Assembly: GCA_026874595.1 (NCBI GenBank)
Contig: CM049315.1
Span: 78,413,401 to 78,477,400 of the forward strand
DNA: 64,000 bases
Origin: Sipunculus nudus
Taxonomy: Eukaryota; Annelida; Sipuncula; Golfingiida; Sipunculidae
Direction: 5' to 3'
Part shown: piece by piece, positions 58,131-64,000 of the stretch
Numbering within the stretch: position 1 is the first letter of the stretch
Layout of the letters: each line of letters opens with the position of its first letter
The notes under the pieces: generated by a model
Database searches by the model: none
What the model saw: the letters and a program-made list of their open reading frames with translations, nothing else
What the model was told of the DNA's origin: nothing
Translations under genes and position numbers: made by a program

Positions 58131-61100
58131 TTTTTAGCTCAGCTGACTTTCAGTCATGTTGAGCTATAGCGATCACTCTTTGTCTGTCGTCCGTCTGTCC
58201 ATCCGTTAACCTAGCACAAATCGTAACTGCTGGACTTAGAATCTTGTAACTTTACATTCTGAGAGGGCAATGGAAAATCTCCTTGGAAACCAGAAATTAG
58301 GTCTCTGTTACCCATATCCTTTGAGCTATGGAGCCCCAAAGTACCCCCCCAGAAAAGTCAAAAATTTAATACAAAAACTTCAATATCTCATTAACTACTT
58401 GACTGATGGTCATGATTTTTGGCATACATATTGATCATGAGATGTTCCATCAATTCCTGAGGACTGGTGGCGCCACCTGTATCGTTCAATTTTTAACGAA
58501 TTTTTTTCTCTATTTTTGATACCTTTAAAAATGTGAACATCTGTTAACAAGGCACAAATCGTAACGACCGGACCTAGAATCTTCATTCTCGACACACTGA
58601 GAGACCTATGAAAAGTCTCCATGGAAACCAGAAATTAGGTATCTGTTACCCATATCCTTCCAGCTATGGGGCCCCAAAATATGCCCACAGAAAAGTCAAA
58701 TATTTCATGGAAAAACCTCAATATCTCATTAAATACTTGACTGATGGTCATGATTTTTGGCATACATATTGATCATGAGATGTTACATCACTTCCTGCAG
58801 ACTGGTGGCGCCACCTATATCGTTCAATTTTTTACGAATTTTTTTCTCTATTTTTGAGACCTTTCAAAATGTGAACATCTGTTAACAAGGCACAAATCAT
58901 AAAGACTGGACCTAGAATCTTAATTCTTGAAACACTGAGAGGTCCATGAAAAATATCCTTGGAAACCAGAAATTAGGTCTCTGTTAACCATATCCTTCGA
59001 GCTATGGGGCCCCAAAGTACCCCCCAGAGTAGTAAAAAATTTCATACAAAAACTTCAATATCTCAATAACTACATCACTGATGGTAATGTTTTTCGGCAT
59101 ACATATTGATTATGAGATGTTCCATCAGTTCCTGCAGACTGGTGGCGCCACCTGCATTTATGATTTTTCACGATTTTTTCCTCTATTTTTGAGACCTTTA
59201 AGGATGCTGTCATCTGATAACGTGGCACAAATCGTAACGACTGGACCTAGAATCTTCATTTTTGACACACTGAGAGACCTATGGAAAGTCTCCATGGAAA
59301 CCAGAAATTAGATCTCTGTTACCCATATTCTTTGAGCTATGGGGCCCCAAGGTACCCCCCCAGAGTAGTCAAAAATTTCATACAAAAACTTCAATATCTC
59401 AATAACTACATCACTGATGGTCTTGATTTTCGGCATACATATTGATCATGAGATTTTCCATCAGTTCCTGCAGACTGGTGGCGCCACCTATACTGTTTGA
59501 TTTTTTTACGATTTCTTCCTCTTTTTTTAGACCTTTAAGGATGCGGTCACATGTTAACGTTGCATAAATCGTAATGACTGCACCTAGAATCTTCCTTCTT
59601 TACACACTTAGAGACCTATGAAAAGTCTCCATGGAAACCAAATGGGTCTCTGTTATCCATATGCATCGAGAAATGGGGCCCCAAAGTACCCCCCAGAGTA
59701 GTCAAAAATTTAATACAAAAACTTCAATATCTCAATAACTACATCACTGATGGTCATGATTTTTGGCATACATATTGATCAAGAGGTGTTTCATCAGTTC
59801 TTGCAGACTGGTGGCACAACCTGTATTTGTTCGGGTTTTTTTTTTACGATTTTTTCCTCTATTTTTGAGACCTTTAAGGATGCTGTCATCTGTTAGCTAG
59901 CACAAATCTTAACGACTGGACCTAGAATCTTCATTCTCGATACACTGAGAGACCTATAAAAAATCTCCATGGAAACCAGAAATTAGGTCTCTGTTACCCA
60001 TATCCTTCGAGCTATGGGGCCCCAAAGTACCCCCCAGAGTAGTCAAAAATTTCATACAAAAACTTCAATATCTCAATAACTACATCACTGATGGTCATGA
60101 TTTTCGGAATACATATTGATCAATAGGTGTTTCATCAGTTCTTGCAGACTGGTGGCACAACCTTTATTTGTTCGGGTTATTTTTATGATTTTTTCCTCTA
60201 TTTTTGAGACCTTTAAGGATGCTGTCATCTGTTAGCGTGGCACAAATCGTAACAACTGGACCTAGAATCTTCATTCTCGATACACTGAGAGACCTATGAA
60301 AAGTCTCCATGGAAACCAGAAATAAGGTCTCTGTTACCCATATCCTTTGAGCTATGGGGCCCCAAAGTACCCCCCAGAGTAGTCAAAAATTTCATACAAA
60401 AACTTCAATATCTCAATAACAACAACACTGATGGTCATGATTTTCGGCATACATATTGATCATGAGCTGTTCCATCAGTTTTTGCAGACTGGGTGCGCCA
60501 CCTTTATTTTTTCAAATTTTTACGAATTTTTTTTTCTCTTTTTTTGAGACCTTTAAAGATGTGGTTATCTGTCAACAGGGTACAAATTGCAACAACTGGA
60601 CCTAGAAACTTCATTTTTGTCATGCAAGGAGGCCCATGAAGAGTGCCTGTGGAAACTTGAAATTAGGTATCCGTTACCCATATCCTTCAAGCTATAGGAC
60701 TCTGAAGTATCCATCAGAATAATGAACAATTTGATACAAAAGCTGAAGTATCTGAACAACTAATGCGGAGATCACCATGATTCTTTGCATGGACATTGAC
60801 CATTAAGTGTTTTTATTAGTTTCTGCAGACTGGTGGAGCCACCTGCATTTTTGTATCCTCCAAAACGAAGTTTTGCAGATACTATGTTTTTGACCGGGTT
60901 CATCCGCCCCCACCACGTTTGTTTCCAGAGAGCTCCTCTGAGAAAAATGGACCGATTTTTCTGAAAGTAACACCAATTATCTAGTCACATGTGAACTAGT
61001 GCCTAACCAATTTGTTGACCTCTGACCTTTCCCCTCTATCCAGCGTCCATTTGTGCATCTGTTTCCACACATAAACCCTCATATCTCGGGAACCGATTGA

Positions 61101-62214
61101 CCAATCAGGAAATAAAATTTATACAAATGTAGCCCTTGGATTGCTTTATAATATACACAAAAATGGTGGCGCCACCTGTAACCATGTTTGCACAGTGTCC
61201 ATTTGTTCATCTGCCTTGGGTTAAAATCATTCATATCTCTGCAGTGAATTGACTAATTCACCTGAAATTCGGCATGCATATACATCCAAGATAGCTTTCT
61301 TGATTTTATGACAGATGGCACCACCTACATTCACGTTCAAGCTGATCACATCCAAGCTCTTATCTCAGGAACCATTTGACCGATTGGGCCAAAATTTTGC
61401 ATGCGTATAGATATCACATAGCTCTTTATCATACGCAAAACTGGTGGTGCCACCTGCAACCATTTTTGCACAGCGGCTGTCTGTTTTCTGCCATGGGATA
61501 ATGTCACTCATATCTCGGCAGTGGTTTGACATATCTGCCTAAAATTTTGCAGTTTTATACATCCTGGATAGCTTTCTTGATTTTATGACAGGTGGCGCCA
61601 CTTACATTCCAGTTTAGGCTGCAGACATCCGAGCTCATATCTCGGGAACCGTTTAAACAATTGGGCCAAAATTTTGCATGTGTATAGATCTCACATAGGT
61701 CTTTATCATACACAAAACTGGAGGGACCACCTGCAACCATTTTTGCACAGCATCTGTCTGTTTGTCTGCCGTTGGCTAAAATCACTCATATACATGTAGT
61801 GGTTTGACTTTTCTGCCTAAAATTTTGCATATGTATACAACTTGGACACCTTTCTGGATTTGTGGTAGGTGGCACAACCTACATACACATTTAGGCTGCA
61901 GACATCCATGCTAATATGCAATATACCTCACTCTATTTCCCCTTGCCACTCAATCCATGCCACACTTCAACCGTTCCACTCTGATTTTGGCGGATACATG
62001 TGGTCACTTGTCGGCTACCCGTATTCTAGTTTTTAAAGTTTACACATTTTTTCTCTATTTTTGAGATATATAAATAAAGACTAAATCTTGGCCTGTTGGT
62101 TAATCTGTTTGATGCTTCAGTTGAATGGGTATATACTACCATTCTGATGATAAAATTTCCTTTAGCGAATCTCTTCCCTGTCAGCTGAGCGACATGACCC
62201 ATGGGTCACTTGTT
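58131..62214 (+). mobile_element. Type A element carrying B, expanded core
   Basis: GCTCAGCTGA (58,137-58,146) with hairpin partner TCAGTCATGTTGAGCTATAG. About eight A core units with periods of 334-341 bp follow (CCATATCCTTCGAGC-type marks at 58,315, 58,653, 58,991, 59,326, 59,660, 60,001 and 60,341). Each has a palindrome of the GGTGGCGCCACC kind (exact at 58,466-58,477). Type B is inserted at 60,852-62,029 in the same T-run as in the copy at 20.8-23.2 kb. It ends TCAGCTGAGC (62,181-62,190), TGACCCATGGGTCA and CTTGTT. The flanks differ from the other A[B] copy. Confidence 0.85.
60852..62029 (+). mobile_element. Type B element nested in type A (second copy)
   Basis: Same head (GTATCCTCCAAAACGAAG), core order and end (GGCGGATACATG, GGTCACTTGTCGGCTACCC, TATTCTAG) as the B at 21,825-22,980, with scattered substitutions. 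It sits at the identical position in the host A element. Confidence 0.8.
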
Positions 62215-63154
62215 GTTAGTTAACTTAGAGATTTTAACATGTTCATCATATACTGAGAAACCTGTGTAATAAGACAACATGTGGAACTGGTCTCAAGTGG
62301 TCTTAATTTACAGATGGTCATATGAGACAGGTTAGTTTTAACTGTTCGGATTGCTTTTTGTTCATTGAAGGGTAATCTTTATAGACAGGTGGTCTTTCAG
62401 ACAGGTTTCACTTTATTTTCAGGCTAACAAATAAAAAGGTTCAATGGAGTTTATTTTATTAACTTTTTATTTAAATGAAATTTTTGTTTTTAAGTTTTGT
62501 AACAGATCTGTTAGTTCCAAAAGTAATTTAAAAGGATTGTTGCAGTATTCTCAGTGCTGTTGCAGCTTGAGCATGATGATGTTGACATAAAGTATTCCTA
62601 AGGTTAATCAATACATCTTGATTGTAGCTTTTAATTTCTGTATAATCATTTAGCTATCACGTAACAGCTGAGTGGGGACGCAGCAGTTTTAGCAAAAAAT
62701 GTGTGTTTACCATTGGTGGATCACCATACATGGTAGGCCAATCATGGCATCATCCACCTAAAAAGATTGTGCCTCAGTACATGGGGAAACAGTGGCCAAA
62801 AATAAGTATCTTTCTCCTGTATTTTCTCCCCATTGTTCAGCTTTTCATTTGTGAAACACCAGCTGTTAACCACAATGTTACCTGAAGCATCAGCAAATAA
62901 GAAAAAAAACGGAATTCTTTGTATATGTATTGGTACCAGAGATATGTTAAATAAATCTCCAATTAGTACAGGCACACATTCACATAAAGTTATACATCTG
63001 AATGAAGGTCACTTTGAGAAGAGTTGGTGTGAGCTATTGATGACAAGTTATAAATCCTGCTTGGTCCAAAGTAGTTTCTATTGTAAAATTATCATATTTT
63101 TGTTTTAGGAAATAAAGCTGATCTACGAATAGGCATCCATGTCCTTAAAAGAAC
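62215..63154. other. Unassigned sequence
   Basis: No gene or repeat family recognised. Frames on both strands at 62,703-63,108 overlap and carry no known motif. Confidence 0.45.
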
Positions 63155-63615
63155 TGAACCAACATACATGGTTACAGGGCATATTCCAACTGATAAAATA
63201 GTTACTTACAGAGCATGTTCCAGTCAATAAAATGGTTCCTTACAAAGCATGTTCCCATCAAAAACAGTTATTTACAGTGCATTATCGAACCAATAATACA
63301 GTTACTTAAAATAGTTACTTACAGGGCATGTTTCAGTCAATAAAATGGTTCCTTACAAAGCATATTCCCATAAAAAACAATATTTACAGTGCATTATCGA
63401 ACCAATAATACAGTTACTAAAAATAGTTACTTACAGGGCATGTTTCAGTCAATAAAATGGTTCCTTACAAAGCATATTCCCATAAAAAAACAGTTGTTTA
63501 CAGTGCATTATCGAACCAATAATACAGTTAGTTACCTACAATCCATGTGCCATCTGATGAAAGTTATTTTTAGGGCACAACTCAGTGAATACAATGGTTA
63601 CTTATATGGCATGTT
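63155..63615 (+). repeat. About 113-bp tandem repeat with shorter subunits
   Basis: GGTTCCTTACAAAGCAT recurs at 63,234, 63,347 and 63,459 (spacing 113 and 112). Inside each unit, short related blocks (GTTACTTACAGRGCATGTT, CAGTCAATAAAATG, TTTACAGTGCATTATCG) suggest the unit grew from a motif of about 35-40 bp. Outer copies at both ends are more diverged. Confidence 0.75.
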
Positions 63616-63765
63616 CTAACAGTTACTTCAAGAGCAGTAAAACAGATGTGTAAATGGAGTCATGATAATTCATAAATTAGAAATTCAGTTTTCTACTGAC
63701 AGTGTCTGATTGTGAAATCCAATGATGTTAAGCCATATTATGTCATGTTTTAAATAATTAGTCCT

Positions 63766-64000
63766 GTTTTTAGCTCAGCTGTTTGAAAGTCATCTGGGCT
63801 AATCACTCTTTGTCCGTCGTCCATCTGTCTGTCTGTTAACCAGGCACAAATCGTAAATGCTGGACCTAGAATCTTGTGACTTGGGATTCTGAGAGGTGGA
63901 TGAAAAGTCTCCTTGGAAACCAGAAATTAGGTCTCTGTTTCCCATATCCTTCAAGCTATGGGGCCCCAACCATAGCTATCTAAAAAAAGGCAGGAGCTAG
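63766..64000 (+). mobile_element. Type A element 5' end, runs to window edge
   Basis: TTTTTAGCTCAGCTGTTTGA then AAGTCATCTGGGCTA, the GTCCGTCGTCC run, and A core up to GAGCTATGGGGCCCCAA at about 63,968. After that the sequence departs from type A (CCATAGCTATCTAAAAAAAG). The rest lies outside the window. Confidence 0.7.

Overview
The window is AT-rich eukaryotic DNA from an animal, probably a marine invertebrate; a mollusc is my guess, but the sequence does not fix the species. The evidence is a decayed WDR81-type BEACH-domain exon that still has splice borders, several metazoan retroelement classes (LINE, Penelope-like, DIRS-like tyrosine recombinase), and very many rolling-circle-like (Helitron/Helentron) elements with tandem-repeat cores. 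I find no intact protein-coding gene. Most open frames of 60-160 codons are chance frames inside repeats.

Layout. 1-2.4 kb: nothing recognised. 2.4-4.4 kb: a type B Helitron-like element. 4.4-8.6 kb: mostly unassigned, with (TA)n tracts and one candidate 227-bp internal exon at 5,651-5,877. 8.6-9.2 kb: broken Penelope-like GIY-YIG end. 10.8-11.4 kb: LINE 3' end. 11.4-12.15 kb: type A core fragment and a 34-bp minisatellite. 12.3-28.7 kb: a deeply nested structure. An outer element with type A/C termini holds a hAT-like element and a LINE; the LINE is split by a type D element (itself split by a type C element) and by a type A element that carries a type B element. 29.06-39.32 kb: a satellite array of about 62 monomers of 167 bp, with a 22-monomer (3,626-bp) segment present twice in tandem and nearly identical. 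39.3-43.5 kb: largely unassigned, with a tyrosine-recombinase pseudogene. 43.5-48.3 kb: type C element with a 1.55-kb TIR transposon inserted at TA. 48.9-54.6 kb: B, A, E and B elements. 54.6-56.0 kb: a TTAA-flanked piggyBac-like element. 56.7-57.9 kb: WDR81-like exon relic. 58.1-62.2 kb: a second A element carrying B, with its core expanded to about eight repeats. 63.2-63.6 kb: a 113-bp tandem repeat; 63.8 kb to the end: a type A 5' end.

Main biological signal. Three families (A/C, B, D) have unrelated family-specific subterminal inverted repeats but the same design: a 5' hairpin, a 9-10 bp subterminal inverted repeat, a tandem core, a 3' hairpin, a short fixed end (CTAG or CTTGTT), and insertion in T-runs without target duplication. 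This matches non-autonomous Helitron/Helentron (HINE-like) elements. The cores of A, B and D share a perfect or near-perfect 12-bp palindrome, GGTGGCGCCACC, in otherwise different sequence. No Rep/helicase gene is visible, so any driver would be elsewhere in the genome. All coordinates and comparisons were read by eye; no alignment or database search was run.
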